Source: an uncultured Pelagibacteraceae bacterium (GTDB taxonomy: Bacteria; Pseudomonadota; Alphaproteobacteria; Pelagibacterales; Pelagibacteraceae). Taken from it: a stretch of DNA of 43,710 bases. This document shows, piece after piece, positions 26,279 through 35,910 of this stretch. The notes beneath the pieces were generated by a model. That model had not been told where the DNA came from. It did no database searches and saw only the letters and a list, made by a program, of their open reading frames with translations. The stretch's first letter is position 1, and every line of letters starts with the position of its first letter. Location: the NCBI GenBank assembly GCA_902571235.1, contig CACGBI010000009.1, positions 1-43,710 of the forward strand, written 5' to 3'. A program made the position numbers and the translations under genes.

Positions 26279-27732
26279 TTAATCCACCAATCAGTTATCT
26301 TATTTTTAAAATTAATCTTTTCTTCCATTGCATATGCAATGTTTAATATGTTTTGTTCATCAAAAGCTTTACCAATTATTTGCAAACCTAATGGATATCC
26401 TTTGGCATCATGACCTGCAGGAATAGAAATTCCAGGTAAACCAGCTAAATTAACTGGTACGGTAAAGATATCATTTAAATACATTGAGACTGGATCATCT
26501 TTTTTCTCTCCGATTTTAAATGCTGAGCTTGGTGTTGAAGGAGTTAATATTGCATCAACCTTTTTATATGCCTCATCAAAATCATTTTTAATCAATTTTC
26601 TAACTTTTTGAGCTTTAAGGTAATAAGCATCATAGTAACCAGATGATAAAACATAAGTTCCAATCATTATTCGTCTTTGAACTTCTGCCCCAAAACCTTC
26701 TGACCTTGTTTTTTCATACATGTCTGTAAGGTTCTCTCCTTTAGCTCTAAATCCATATTTTACACCATCATATCTAGCTAAATTAGATGAGGCTTCTGCC
26801 GGTGCAACAATATAATAAGTTGGCAATGCGTAACTTGTGTGAGGAAGTGATATGTCCACTATTTCTGCTCCACAGTCTTTTGCATACTGAATACCTTTTT
26901 GCCAAAGTTCTTCAATTTCTTGTGGCATTCCGTCAACTCTATATTCTTTTGGTATTCCAATTTTTTTACCCTTAATATTTTTTGACAATTCTTTACTGTA
27001 TTCATTTCTTTTAAAATCAATTGAAGTAGAATCTTTAGGATCATAAGTACTAATTACTTCTTGAAGCAATGCACAATCTTTTACATTCTGCGCCATAGGA
27101 CCTGCTTGATCTAAAGATGATGCAAATGCAACTATACCATATCGTGAACAACTTCCATAAGTTGGTTTAAGACCTACTGTTCCTGTAAAAGAAGCTGGTT
27201 GTCTAATGGAACCACCTGTATCTGTTCCAATAGTTATTGGAGTTAATTGACCAGCAACTGCTGATGCTGAGCCTCCTGAAGAACCTCCAGGAACCAAATT
27301 TTTATCAATTGGATTTTGAACATTACCAAAAAAACTAGTTTCATTTGATGATCCCATTGCAAATTCATCACAATTTAGTTTTCCAAGAAGTATAGCTCCT
27401 TCGTTCCAAATATTTTGTGTAACAGTAGACTCATAAGTAGGAACAAAATTATTTAAGATTTTACTTCCAGCAGTTGTACGAATACTGTCTGTACAAAACA
27501 AATCTTTAACTGCCATAGGTATACCTGGTAACTTTAATTCAAGATTTGGTTTTTGATCAAATTTTTTAGCTTTTTCTAATGCAGATGAATAATCTTCAGT
27601 AATATATGCATTCAACTCTTTAGATTTTTCTGACCTATTAATAAAAGCTTTTGTAACTTCTTCTGAGGATAATTTTTTATCTTTTATATTTTTAACTAAT
27701 TCTGAAAGTGATTGTTTTGTAATATCTGACAT
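26275..27732 (-). CDS. gatA: Aspartyl/glutamyl-tRNA amidotransferase subunit A
   Basis: Amidase subunit that frees ammonia from glutamine and channels it to GatB. 485 residues. The Ser-cisSer-Lys triad is complete: Lys76 in [10 protein letters not shown], Ser151 in [15 protein letters not shown] and the nucleophile Ser175 in [15 protein letters not shown]. The C-terminal segment [20 protein letters not shown] is typical. It shares one base with gatC and four bases with gatB, so the three subunits are translated as a coupled unit. Confidence 0.98.
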   Translation of the reverse strand: MSDITKQSLSELVKNIKDKKLSSEEVTKAFINRSEKSKELNAYITEDYSSALEKAKKFDQKPNLELKLPGIPMAVKDLFCTDSIRTTAGSKILNNFVPTYESTVTQNIWNEGAILLGKLNCDEFAMGSSNETSFFGNVQNPIDKNLVPGGSSGGSASAVAGQLTPITIGTDTGGSIRQPASFTGTVGLKPTYGSCSRYGIVAFASSLDQAGPMAQNVKDCALLQEVISTYDPKDSTSIDFKRNEYSKELSKNIKGKKIGIPKEYRVDGMPQEIEELWQKGIQYAKDCGAEIVDISLPHTSYALPTYYIVAPAEASSNLARYDGVKYGFRAKGENLTDMYEKTRSEGFGAEVQRRIMIGTYVLSSGYYDAYYLKAQKVRKLIKNDFDEAYKKVDAILTPSTPSSAFKIGEKKDDPVSMYLNDIFTVPVNLAGLPGISIPAGHDAKGYPLGLQIIGKAFDEQNILNIAYAMEEKINFKNKITDWWIK

Positions 27733-28019
27733 TATTCAATAACTTTTGGCACAACAAAATAATCTTCATTATCTTGAGGTGAATTTTTTAATATTTGTTT
27801 ACGAATATCTTCACTTTTAATCTCATCAGATCTTAATTTAAGAGTAGTTTCAGCAACTGATGTCAAAGGCACAACGTTGTCTGTTTTTAATTCATTAAGT
27901 TTTTCGATGAATTTGAAAATTGAATTTAAATCATCAGCTAATTTCTCTGCTTTTTGTTCATCAACTGATATTCTTGATAATTTAGATATATGCTTTATTG
28001 TTTTAAGATCTATGCTCAT
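27732..28019 (-). CDS. gatC: Aspartyl/glutamyl-tRNA amidotransferase subunit C
   Basis: Small subunit that wraps around GatA and GatB and stabilises the complex. From ATG 28019 it has 95 residues ([20 protein letters not shown]), the usual size. A GTG at 28049 would add ten residues (MVVCVIFKYH) with no counterpart in the family, so the ATG is preferred. [19 protein letters not shown] and VPLTSV are standard features. It is the first gene of the unit gatC-gatA-gatB and is divergent from ruvX with 50 bp between the starts. Confidence 0.95.
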   Translation of the reverse strand: MSIDLKTIKHISKLSRISVDEQKAEKLADDLNSIFKFIEKLNELKTDNVVPLTSVAETTLKLRSDEIKSEDIRKQILKNSPQDNEDYFVVPKVIE

Positions 28020-28069
28020 ATGATATTTAAATATGACGCAAACTACCACTTAAGTTTAAATTATACAAT

Positions 28070-28525
28070 ATGATCACCTTAGAGGAATTCAAAAAAAAAC
28101 AGTTAGATAAGTCCAGATTAATAGGTTTGGATCTTGGCTCTAAAAGAATTGGTGTGTCTATATGTGATGAAAAACAATTAATAGCTACACCATTTAAAAC
28201 TATAAATAGAACCAACTCTAAAGAGCTCATAAATGAACTTAAGATTATAATTGAAGAAAATAATGTAAAAGGGATTATTATAGGAAATCCTCTGAATATG
28301 GATGGATCATCAAGTAGGTCGACTCAGTCTGTAAAAGATACCTCCGATAACATAGAAAAAAGTATTCATATACCTATTTGCCTATGGGATGAAAGATTAT
28401 CAACTGTAGGGGCTTTTAATTTATCTAGTCAACTTGATATCAATGTAAGCAAAAGAGAAAAAAAAATAGATGAAAATGCTGCTGCATTTATATTGCAGGG
28501 GGCAATAGATTTTTTAAATAATTAA
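28070..28525 (+). CDS. ruvX: Putative pre-16S rRNA nuclease / Holliday junction resolvase-like YqgF
   Basis: RNase H-like fold protein of the YqgF/RuvX family, which matures the 5' end of 16S rRNA in E. coli. 151 residues. Seen: RLIGLDLGSKRIGVSICDE with the first catalytic Asp, IIIGNPLNMDGSSSRST, WDERLSTVGA with the second acidic residue, and the KKIDENAAAFILQGAID end with the third. First gene of the plus-strand run that continues with pyrB after 42 bp. Confidence 0.93.
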   Translation: MITLEEFKKKQLDKSRLIGLDLGSKRIGVSICDEKQLIATPFKTINRTNSKELINELKIIIEENNVKGIIIGNPLNMDGSSSRSTQSVKDTSDNIEKSIHIPICLWDERLSTVGAFNLSSQLDINVSKREKKIDENAAAFILQGAIDFLNN

Positions 28526-28528
28526 TAC

Positions 28529-28557
28529 TTGCTATTATAGAGGTTTATAGTTATAGA
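28529..28557 (+). promoter_or_regulatory. Possible sigma70-type promoter for pyrB
   Basis: In the 42-base gap between ruvX and pyrB the plus strand reads TTGCTA (28529-28534), a 17-base spacer and TATAGA (28552-28557), each four of six consensus bases. If used, transcription would start only a few bases before the pyrB ATG at 28568, giving an almost leaderless message. Chance matches are common in DNA this AT-rich, so this is tentative. Confidence 0.22.
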
Positions 28558-28567
28558 GTTGGTTTTA

Positions 28568-29509
28568 ATGGCAATTAAAACCGATAAAGCTATTAAAATT
28601 TCCCAAAAACATTTGTTAGGTATCCAAGATTTATCGATTAATGATGTTAATCTAATATTAGATGAAGCACAATCATTTATAAAACTTAACCAAAGTAAAA
28701 ATAAAAAAATTGATACCCTTAGAGGTAAAACTCAAATAAATTTATTTTTTGAACCCTCAACCAGGACTCAAAGTTCATTTGAATTAGCAGGAAAAAGGTT
28801 GGGAGCAGATGTAATGTCAATGAATATGGCTAATTCAGCTATCAAAAAAGGTGAAACGTTAATAGATACGGCAATGACTTTAAATGCCATGCATCCTGAT
28901 ATTATTGTTGTAAGACACCAAGACTCTGGTGCCTGTAACTTGCTATCTCAAAAAGTTAATTGTTCAGTTTTAAATGCAGGTGATGGCAGAAGAGAACACC
29001 CTACTCAAGCACTATTAGATGCTCTAACAATTATTAATAGAAAGAAAAAAATTGAAGGTCTTAAGATAGCAATTTGTGGTGATATTCTTCATTCGAGAGT
29101 TGCAAGATCAAATATATATTTACTTAATATGCTCGGAGCAGAAGTAAATATTGTAGCACCGACAAACTTAATGCCAAAAGAAATAGAAAAATTTGGAGTA
29201 AATACTTTTACCGATATGAACAAGGGTTTAAAAGATTGTGACATCGTTATGATGTTGAGATTACAAAATGAGAGAATGACTAGCTCTTATCTTTCATCAA
29301 ACAGAGAATATTATGAATATTACGGTTTAACTCCAGATAAGTTGGAGCATGCTAAATCTGATGCTTTAATTATGCATCCAGGTCCAATGAATAGAGGTAT
29401 TGAAATTGACACAATATTAGCAGATGACATTAATAAAAGTGTAATTAAAGAACAAGTCGAACTTGGGGTAGCAGTAAGAATGGCTTGTTTAAAAATGTTT
29501 TGTATATAG
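28568..29509 (+). CDS. pyrB: Aspartate carbamoyltransferase, catalytic subunit
   Basis: Joins carbamoyl phosphate and aspartate in the first committed step of pyrimidine synthesis. From ATG 28568 it has 313 residues; a TTG three codons upstream is less likely. Carbamoyl-phosphate motif [20 protein letters not shown] is complete; [30 protein letters not shown] and [14 protein letters not shown] follow. No regulatory pyrI gene is present. The next gene, directly adjacent, is a dihydroorotase homologue without metal-binding histidines; in bacteria with this arrangement the two proteins form a complex. Confidence 0.97.
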   Translation: MAIKTDKAIKISQKHLLGIQDLSINDVNLILDEAQSFIKLNQSKNKKIDTLRGKTQINLFFEPSTRTQSSFELAGKRLGADVMSMNMANSAIKKGETLIDTAMTLNAMHPDIIVVRHQDSGACNLLSQKVNCSVLNAGDGRREHPTQALLDALTIINRKKKIEGLKIAICGDILHSRVARSNIYLLNMLGAEVNIVAPTNLMPKEIEKFGVNTFTDMNKGLKDCDIVMMLRLQNERMTSSYLSSNREYYEYYGLTPDKLEHAKSDALIMHPGPMNRGIEIDTILADDINKSVIKEQVELGVAVRMACLKMFCI

Positions 29510-30796
29510 ATGAAAAAACAATATTTTATAAACGCTAATATAATTGATCCTTATAACTCAATTAATGAAGTTGGTGGTTTAATTATTGGAGAAGAAGGCA
29601 AAATTGAAGCTGTTGGAAAAAAGGTCAATACAAACAATCTTCCTACAAGAGAAAAACCAATTGATTTAAAAGGGAAATATATATTTCCAGGACTTGTTGA
29701 TATGCGAGTTTTTGTAGGTGAGCCAGGTTACGAATATAAAGAAAATTTTAAAACACTAAGCAATGCTGCTTTATCAGGTGGCGTTACCTCTGTGGTTACA
29801 ATGCCTAATACAGACCCAATTATAGATAATGTTTCTATTGTAGATTTTTTAAAAAGAAGAGGAAGAGATAAATCTAAAATTAATATTTTCCCTTGTGCTT
29901 CTCTTACCAAAAATATTGAGGGTACTAACATGACAGAATTTGGTTTACTGCAAAAAAAAGGAATAATTGCATTTACAGATGGTGTTAAAACAATACAAAA
30001 CCCAAGACTAATGTCCAGGATAATGAATTCTGCAAAAGACCTGGGATGCTTAATAATGCAACACGCTGAAGATTATGAACTGGCAAAAAATGGTATGATA
30101 AATTCAGGTATTATAGCCTCAAAATTGGGTTTATCTGGAATACCAGAAATAGCTGAAAGAATTTTAATTGAAAGAGATTTAACTTTATTAGAAAAAGTTA
30201 AGTGCAGATATCATATATCTCAATTATCATCTCAAAAATCTATTGATGTCATTAAACAAAGAAAAGAGGTAGTAAAATTTACCTCTGGAGTTTCTATAAA
30301 TAATCTTTCATTAAATGAAAATGATATAGGTGACTTTAGAACTTTTTTAAAATTATCTCCTCCTTTAAGAAGAGAGGAAGACCGTGAAGCTTTGGTTCAA
30401 GGATTAAAAGACGAATTAATCGATGTTATCGTTTCAGATCATAAACCAGAAGATGAAGAATCAAAAAGATTAACCTTCTCTCAAGCTGCTACTGGAGCTT
30501 CAGGGATAGAAACTCTTCTTTCTTTAAGTTTAGAACTTTATCATAATGGATCTCTTAAATTAGAAACTATAGTAAAAGCACTAACATCTAATCCAGCCAA
30601 AATACTTAAAATCAATAAGGGTAATCTTTCAATTGGAAATGATGCTGACTTATGTATTGTTGATATAGATAAACCGTGGATTGTAAAAAAAGAAAAATTA
30701 GTTTCAAAGTCTAAAAACACCTCTATAGAGGACAAAAAACTTCAAGGTAAAGTAACTAATACCTTTGTAAAAGGTAAAGAATTATTTAAAATATAG
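29510..30796 (+). CDS. Dihydroorotase-like protein (PyrC'/PyrX type), probably non-catalytic
   Basis: 428 residues, in the dihydroorotase/amidohydrolase family. The normal metal-binding DxHxH motif reads DMRVFVGEPG: His to Arg66 and His to Phe68. His in MQHAEDYE, His in CRYHISQL and Asp in VIVSDHKPEDEESKR remain. Loss of the HxH pair is the hallmark of the inactive dihydroorotase that holds the aspartate carbamoyltransferase assembly together in several bacteria. Its start codon directly follows the pyrB stop, which supports a partnership. If this holds, an active pyrC must be elsewhere in the genome. Annotators often name such genes simply pyrC. Confidence 0.88.
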   Translation: MKKQYFINANIIDPYNSINEVGGLIIGEEGKIEAVGKKVNTNNLPTREKPIDLKGKYIFPGLVDMRVFVGEPGYEYKENFKTLSNAALSGGVTSVVTMPNTDPIIDNVSIVDFLKRRGRDKSKINIFPCASLTKNIEGTNMTEFGLLQKKGIIAFTDGVKTIQNPRLMSRIMNSAKDLGCLIMQHAEDYELAKNGMINSGIIASKLGLSGIPEIAERILIERDLTLLEKVKCRYHISQLSSQKSIDVIKQRKEVVKFTSGVSINNLSLNENDIGDFRTFLKLSPPLRREEDREALVQGLKDELIDVIVSDHKPEDEESKRLTFSQAATGASGIETLLSLSLELYHNGSLKLETIVKALTSNPAKILKINKGNLSIGNDADLCIVDIDKPWIVKKEKLVSKSKNTSIEDKKLQGKVTNTFVKGKELFKI

Positions 30797-30798
30797 TA

Positions 30799-31377
30799 AT
30801 GGAATTCTTAATTGTAGGTATAGCATCATACCTAATGGGATCTATTCCATTTGGTTTAATCTTAACAAAAATTTTTTTAAAAAAGGATATTAGAGATATA
30901 GGTTCAGGTAATATTGGTGCTACAAATGTCTTAAGAACTGGAAATAAACTTATTGGATATTTAACCTTAGTCCTAGATATAACTAAAGCTATAATACCAG
31001 TAATTTATGTTAAGATTAATTTTCCTGAACTAATATATATTTCTTCATTATGTGCTTTTTTAGGACATGTATTTCCAATATGGCTAAAATTAAAAGGTGG
31101 TAAAGGAGTCGCTACTTATGTTGGAATATTATTTTCAATAAACATTTTATTGGGGATTGTTTTCATATTATCTTGGATAATTATTTTTTTATTATCTAAG
31201 TATTCTTCCCTTTCATCCATAGTTGCTTCTCTTTCTATTCCTGTTTATCTCTTGATAAAAGGTAATTCAGATACTGTTATTTTTTTTATTATTATGTTTG
31301 TTTTGATTTTTTTCACACATAGAGAAAATATCAAAAGACTGAAAAATAAAGAAGAAAGTAAGTCCAAAATTTATTAA
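30799..31377 (+). CDS. plsY: Glycerol-3-phosphate acyltransferase PlsY
   Basis: Membrane enzyme that uses acyl phosphate to acylate glycerol 3-phosphate, the first step of phospholipid synthesis. 192 residues with about five membrane segments. All three conserved cytoplasmic motifs are visible: GSIPFGLILTK, RDIGSGNIGATNVLRTGNK, and HVFPIWLKLKGGKGVATYVG. It starts 2 bp after the dihydroorotase homologue. The dprA gene that commonly follows plsY in alphaproteobacteria is not here; topA starts after 37 bp. Confidence 0.97.
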   Translation: MEFLIVGIASYLMGSIPFGLILTKIFLKKDIRDIGSGNIGATNVLRTGNKLIGYLTLVLDITKAIIPVIYVKINFPELIYISSLCAFLGHVFPIWLKLKGGKGVATYVGILFSINILLGIVFILSWIIIFLLSKYSSLSSIVASLSIPVYLLIKGNSDTVIFFIIMFVLIFFTHRENIKRLKNKEESKSKIY

Positions 31378-31414
31378 TTTGACTATCAGACTCTTTTAAG
31401 TAGTTTGTTAAATT

Positions 31415-34012
31415 ATGAATCTGGTCATAGTTGAAAGTCCTGCTAAAGCTAAAACAATAAATAAATATTTAGGTGATAACTATACTGTTTTAGCTAGTTA
31501 TGGTCATATAAGAGATTTACCGTCTAAAAATGGTTCGGTAGATCCTGATCAAAATTTTAAGATGGAATGGGAAGTTGATAGTTTTTCAAAAAAATATCTA
31601 AAAGAAATTACTGATGCAGCAAAAGAATCCTCTAAGATTATTTTAGCCACTGACCCAGATCGTGAAGGAGAAGCGATTGCTTGGCATGTAAAAGAATATT
31701 TGAATGAAAAAAAACTCTTAAAAGATAAGCAAATTGAAAGAGTTGTTTTTAACGAAATAACAAAAAAAGCGGTAACTCATGGAATTGAAAATCCTAGACA
31801 AATTGAACCTTTGTTAGTTGATGCTTATATGGCTAGAAGAGCATTAGATTATTTAGTTGGATTTAATATCTCACCAATATTATGGACAAAACTACCTGGT
31901 TCTAAATCTGCCGGAAGAGTTCAATCTGTTGCTTTAAAATTAATTACTGAACGTGAACATGCGATTGAGTCTTTTCAACCTGATGAATTTTGGACATTAA
32001 CTGTTAATTTTCAAAATAATAAAAATGATAAGATATCAGCCAGCATTTCTCAACTTAATGGAAAAAAAATAGAAAAATTTTCTTTTAAAAATAAAAATGA
32101 TATTGATGCTGCAATTTCAGAAATCAAAAATAAAAAATTTCAAATTACTGATATTTCATCTAAAGTAGTAAATAGGAATCCATCTGGTCCTTTCACAACT
32201 TCTACTCTTCAGCAAGTTGCTTCAAGCAGACTGGGTTTTGGTGCATCTAGAACAATGCAAATTGCTCAAAAATTATATCAAGGTATTGAAATTGATGGTG
32301 AAACAATAGGTTTAATTACCTACATGAGAACAGATGGTACAAACTTATCTGCTGATGCAATTTCTGACTTTAGAAATTTCATAAAGAATAAATATGGTAA
32401 AGAGTACTTACCTGAAAATCCTTTAAATTATTCTGGCAAAAAAGCTAAAAATGCACAAGAAGCTCATGAAGCTATTCGACCTACAGATATAATCAGATCA
32501 CCTGATTCAGTTAAAAAGTATTTAAGTCCAGACCAACAAAAACTATATAATTTAATTTGGAGTCGAGCCTTATCTTCTCAAATGGAAACTGCAAAATTTG
32601 ACAGAAACACAATTACGATTTCTTCAGAAGATAATCAAACAATCTGCAAAACAAGTGGCTCTGTTTTAAAATTTGATGGATACTTGAAAGTATTTCCAAG
32701 TCCAAATCAAGATGATGATGAGGAAATACTTCCAGAAATGTCAAAAGGTCCAATTAACATTGAGGCTCTTCTTGATGAACAGCATTTTACACAACCACCT
32801 CCGAGGTACTCGGAAGCTAGTCTAGTAAAAAAATTAGAAGAGCTTGGAATAGGAAGACCGTCAACATACGCGAGTATAATTTCAACAATAGCTAATCGAG
32901 GATATGCTGAAATACTCAATAAAAGATTTTTTCCTACAGATAGGGGAAAGCTTATTTCAGCTTTTTTGGAGAAATTATTTTCTAAGTATGTTGATTATAA
33001 TTTTACAGCTGGATTAGAAGATCAACTGGATGAAATTACATCAGGTAAAGAAAGCTGGATAAAAGTTTTGGAAATGTTTTGGAAAGATTTTAATATAAAT
33101 GTTTCTGAAGTTAAGGAAAAAAGAACGAGAGAAGTTTTAGATTTGTTAAATGATAGTTTGGGTACTTTAATTTTTGACAAAGACACAGATGGTAAAGTTG
33201 TTAGAAAATGTCAATTATGTGAAACAGGATCTCTTAGTTTAAAAAATAGTTTTAGAGGAGGAGCATTTATTGGTTGCTCAAATTATCCTGAATGCAAATT
33301 TACAAGACCATTATCTAAAGCAAAAGCAGCGGCCCAATCTCAGTTAGCAGAACCTAAATTTATTGGCAAACATGAAAATGGAAACGATATTTTTTTAAAA
33401 AATGGAAGATTTGGGCCTTACTTACAATATGAAAAAATCTTAGAGGATAATTTAGATGAAGAAAAACCGAAAAAAAAGAAAAGAACAAAAAAATCTAAAT
33501 CTAACGTAAACGAATTACTTAAAAATGTTTCAATTCCAAAAGGAGTATCATTAGAAAGTATTGATATTGATAAAGCTAAATTTTTATGTTCACTTCCGAA
33601 ATCTCTTGGAATCAATCCAGAAAATCAAAAAGATATATTTTTAAATACAGGTAGATATGGTCCATATTTAAAATGTGAAAATAAATCTGCAAGAATCGAA
33701 AATGTTGAAGAAATTTTTTCTTTAGGACTAAATAGAGCAATTATCTTAATTGCTGAGGCAAAGCCTGGAAGAATGTCTTCTTCAATTATAAAAGATTTAG
33801 GAGATCATCCTGAGGATAAAAAACCAGTTAGAGTTATGAAAGGTCAATATGGACCTTATATAAAATATAAATCCTTAAATGCTACAATTCCAGAGGAAAA
33901 AGACCCCATAGAATTAACTATGGAAGAAGCTTTAATTCTTATTGAGAAAAGGAAAGAATACGATAAAAATAAAAAATCAAAAAAAATAAAAAAAAAAAGG
34001 AAAAATGATTAA
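31415..34012 (+). CDS. topA: DNA topoisomerase I
   Basis: Type IA topoisomerase that relaxes negative supercoils. 865 residues. The Toprim domain shows VIVESPAKAKTINKYLG and ATDPDREGEAIAWHV; the active-site Tyr303 is in GLITYMRTDGTNLS, and GIGRPSTYASIISTIANRGY follows. After the core there is one four-cysteine zinc ribbon (CQLCETGSL through CSNYPECKF, about residues 598-630), then two to three repeats of the GRYGPYLK type and a very Lys-rich tail of about 15 residues. The stop overlaps the small lipoprotein gene by 8 bp. Confidence 0.97.
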   Translation: MNLVIVESPAKAKTINKYLGDNYTVLASYGHIRDLPSKNGSVDPDQNFKMEWEVDSFSKKYLKEITDAAKESSKIILATDPDREGEAIAWHVKEYLNEKKLLKDKQIERVVFNEITKKAVTHGIENPRQIEPLLVDAYMARRALDYLVGFNISPILWTKLPGSKSAGRVQSVALKLITEREHAIESFQPDEFWTLTVNFQNNKNDKISASISQLNGKKIEKFSFKNKNDIDAAISEIKNKKFQITDISSKVVNRNPSGPFTTSTLQQVASSRLGFGASRTMQIAQKLYQGIEIDGETIGLITYMRTDGTNLSADAISDFRNFIKNKYGKEYLPENPLNYSGKKAKNAQEAHEAIRPTDIIRSPDSVKKYLSPDQQKLYNLIWSRALSSQMETAKFDRNTITISSEDNQTICKTSGSVLKFDGYLKVFPSPNQDDDEEILPEMSKGPINIEALLDEQHFTQPPPRYSEASLVKKLEELGIGRPSTYASIISTIANRGYAEILNKRFFPTDRGKLISAFLEKLFSKYVDYNFTAGLEDQLDEITSGKESWIKVLEMFWKDFNINVSEVKEKRTREVLDLLNDSLGTLIFDKDTDGKVVRKCQLCETGSLSLKNSFRGGAFIGCSNYPECKFTRPLSKAKAAAQSQLAEPKFIGKHENGNDIFLKNGRFGPYLQYEKILEDNLDEEKPKKKKRTKKSKSNVNELLKNVSIPKGVSLESIDIDKAKFLCSLPKSLGINPENQKDIFLNTGRYGPYLKCENKSARIENVEEIFSLGLNRAIILIAEAKPGRMSSSIIKDLGDHPEDKKPVRVMKGQYGPYIKYKSLNATIPEEKDPIELTMEEALILIEKRKEYDKNKKSKKIKKKRKND

Positions 34013-34139
34013 AAAAATTTCATCTATAGTATTAATAATTTTACTTACTGGCTGTACAACTATTAAAGATAAAATGCCAAAAAGAAAAGCTTGTACTGGT
34101 GAAAATAACACACTTGCTGATTTAATTTGTAAAAAATAA
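34005..34139 (+). CDS. Small lipoprotein, 44 residues, function unknown
   Basis: A short frame starting ATG 34005 inside the last codons of topA. It encodes MIKKISSIVLIILLTGC followed by TTIKDKMPKRKACTGENN and a tail ending LADLICKK. The start is a textbook lipoprotein signal: two lysines, a hydrophobic core and the lipobox LTGC with Cys17. The mature part would be only 28 residues with two further cysteines (Cys30, Cys42), which could form a disulfide in the periplasm. Lysine at mature position 4 or beyond gives no strong sorting cue. No family is recognised. The clean lipobox and the tight packing between topA and the RidA gene make it a probable real gene. Confidence 0.72.
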   Translation: MIKKISSIVLIILLTGCTTIKDKMPKRKACTGENNTLADLICKK

Positions 34140-34148
34140 CTTTTGAAT

Positions 34149-34610
34149 ATGAGTTTTGATAAAAAAATTTTAGAACTAGGATTAAAATTACCTGAAGCAA
34201 AAGCACCAGCAGGAAATTATGTTGCAACAAAAATAGTAGGAAAATTACTTTATATATCTGGTCAAATTTCGATTTCAGATAATGGTGAATTAATAAAAGG
34301 TAAAATTGGTGATGAACTTACAACAGATCAAGGTTATGAAGCAGCAAAAAGATGTGGCTTAAGTATAATTGCTCAGGCTAAGATAGCTTGTAGTAATGAT
34401 TTATCAAAAATTAAATCATGTGTTAAATTAACTGGTTTTGTTAATTCAACAGAAGAATTTACTGAACAACCAAAAGTAATTAATGGAGCTTCAGATCTAA
34501 TTGCGTCAATTTTTGGTGATGCAGGAATACATACAAGAGCTGCTGTTAGTACAAACAGTTTGCCACTCGGAGTGTCTGTCGAAGTTGATGCAATTTTCGA
34601 GTTAAACTAA
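34149..34610 (+). CDS. RidA/YjgF-family protein (YjgH-like branch)
   Basis: Small trimeric protein of the RidA superfamily; RidA proper hydrolyses reactive enamines and imines released by PLP enzymes. 153 residues from ATG 34149, longer than the roughly 128 of classical RidA. LGLKLPEAKAPAGNYVATKI and LYISGQISISDNGELIKGKI are typical of the longer branch; VEVDAIFELN ends it. The classical catalytic arginine segment is here seen near HTRAAVSTNSLPLGVSVEVD. A TTG two codons upstream is less likely as a start. It lies 9 bp after the lipoprotein gene; its stop is 1 bp from the convergent ugd stop. Confidence 0.85.
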   Translation: MSFDKKILELGLKLPEAKAPAGNYVATKIVGKLLYISGQISISDNGELIKGKIGDELTTDQGYEAAKRCGLSIIAQAKIACSNDLSKIKSCVKLTGFVNSTEEFTEQPKVINGASDLIASIFGDAGIHTRAAVSTNSLPLGVSVEVDAIFELN

Positions 34611-34611
34611 A

Positions 34612-35910
34612 CTACCTACCAATACCAAAATACTTTAATCCAAGTTTTTTAATTTTAGATGGTGAAAAAATATTTCTCATATCATATATAATTAATTTTT
34701 TATTTTTAGAAAATTTTTTGAAATTAATTGATTTAAAATCATTCCATTCTGTATGAATTATTATAAGATCTGATCCTTTGATAGATTCCTGAATTGAATT
34801 TGAAAATTTAACATTTTTAACATTTTTAAATTCTTTTTTAAAACCAGTAGGATCATAGTATTTTATTTTTGCACCTTTCCTAGAGAGATAAGGGATTAAT
34901 TTTAAACTTGAAGAGTCTCTCATATCATCAGTATTTGCTTTAAATGTTACTCCTAAAAAGGAAATATTTTTATTTTTAACTTTATTTCGCATTATATAAG
35001 CTAATCTTTTGAGCAGTAAATCAGATCTATTGTTATTTGATTTAATTACATTTTTTATAATTGATAAATTAGTCTTAAATTTTTCAGCAGTTGAGACTAT
35101 AGCTTTAGTATCTTTTGGGAAACAAGAGCCTCCATAAGCTGGACCAGCACGCAAAAATCTACTTCCAATTCTTTTATCAAGACCAATTCCTATGGAAATA
35201 TCCTCAACATCTATTTCTGTTTTTTCACATAAATTTGCTATTTCATTAATAAATGTAATTTTTGTGGCTAAAAAAGCATTAGCCGCATATTTAATTAACT
35301 CAGCAGCTCTTCTATTTGTTGATAAGTATTTCGCACCTTTAGAAACTAGAGGTGAATATAAGTTTTTTAATATTCTTCTAGATTTAACATCATTTGATCC
35401 TACTACGACTCTATCTGGATAAATAAAATCTCTTATTGCCTCTCCTTCCCTTAAAAACTCAGGATTTGATACTACTGAAAAATTTTTTTTTTTTACTTTT
35501 TTTGCTATAATTTTTTCTAGCTCATCACCTGTTGTTAAAGGGACTGTAGATTTAGTTATAATAATTTTATATTTATTAATAGATTTAGATATTTCTTTTC
35601 CGGCAGAAAAAACCTGAGTAAGATCAGCACTGTTACTATTTTTTTTTGTAGGAGTTCCAACACATATAAAGATGATATCTGATTTTAGAACTGACTCTTT
35701 CAAATTTGTTGAAAAATTTAATCTTTTATTTTTATAATTTTTTAAAACTAACTCCTCTAAACCTGGTTCATAAATTGGAATAATACCTTTTTTCAAATTA
35801 TTTATTTTATTAATATCTTTATCGACACATATTACATCATTGCCTAAATCTGAAAAACAGACACCACTTACCAGACCAACATAACCAGTGCCAATCATAC
35901 ATAATTTCAT
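34612..35910 (-). CDS. ugd: UDP-glucose 6-dehydrogenase
   Basis: Oxidises UDP-glucose to UDP-glucuronate with two NAD. 432 residues, normal for the bacterial short form. The NAD fold is KLCMIGTGYVGLVSGVCFSD; PIYEPGLEELV and STVPLTTGDELE follow; the catalytic cysteine is Cys263 in AYGGSCFPKDTKAI. The C-terminal domain has FLGVTFKANTDDMRDSSSLK. It overlaps galU by 4 bp (ATGA), so the two enzymes in sequence make UDP-glucuronate from glucose 1-phosphate, probably for surface glycans or glycolipids. It converges on the RidA-family gene with 1 bp between. Confidence 0.96.
   Translation of the reverse strand: MKLCMIGTGYVGLVSGVCFSDLGNDVICVDKDINKINNLKKGIIPIYEPGLEELVLKNYKNKRLNFSTNLKESVLKSDIIFICVGTPTKKNSNSADLTQVFSAGKEISKSINKYKIIITKSTVPLTTGDELEKIIAKKVKKKNFSVVSNPEFLREGEAIRDFIYPDRVVVGSNDVKSRRILKNLYSPLVSKGAKYLSTNRRAAELIKYAANAFLATKITFINEIANLCEKTEIDVEDISIGIGLDKRIGSRFLRAGPAYGGSCFPKDTKAIVSTAEKFKTNLSIIKNVIKSNNNRSDLLLKRLAYIMRNKVKNKNISFLGVTFKANTDDMRDSSSLKLIPYLSRKGAKIKYYDPTGFKKEFKNVKNVKFSNSIQESIKGSDLIIIHTEWNDFKSINFKKFSKNKKLIIYDMRNIFSPSKIKKLGLKYFGIGR

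Noticed and set aside
28020..28049. GTG start extending gatC by ten residues
   Set aside because: The extra residues have no counterpart in GatC and the ATG at 28019 gives the typical start.
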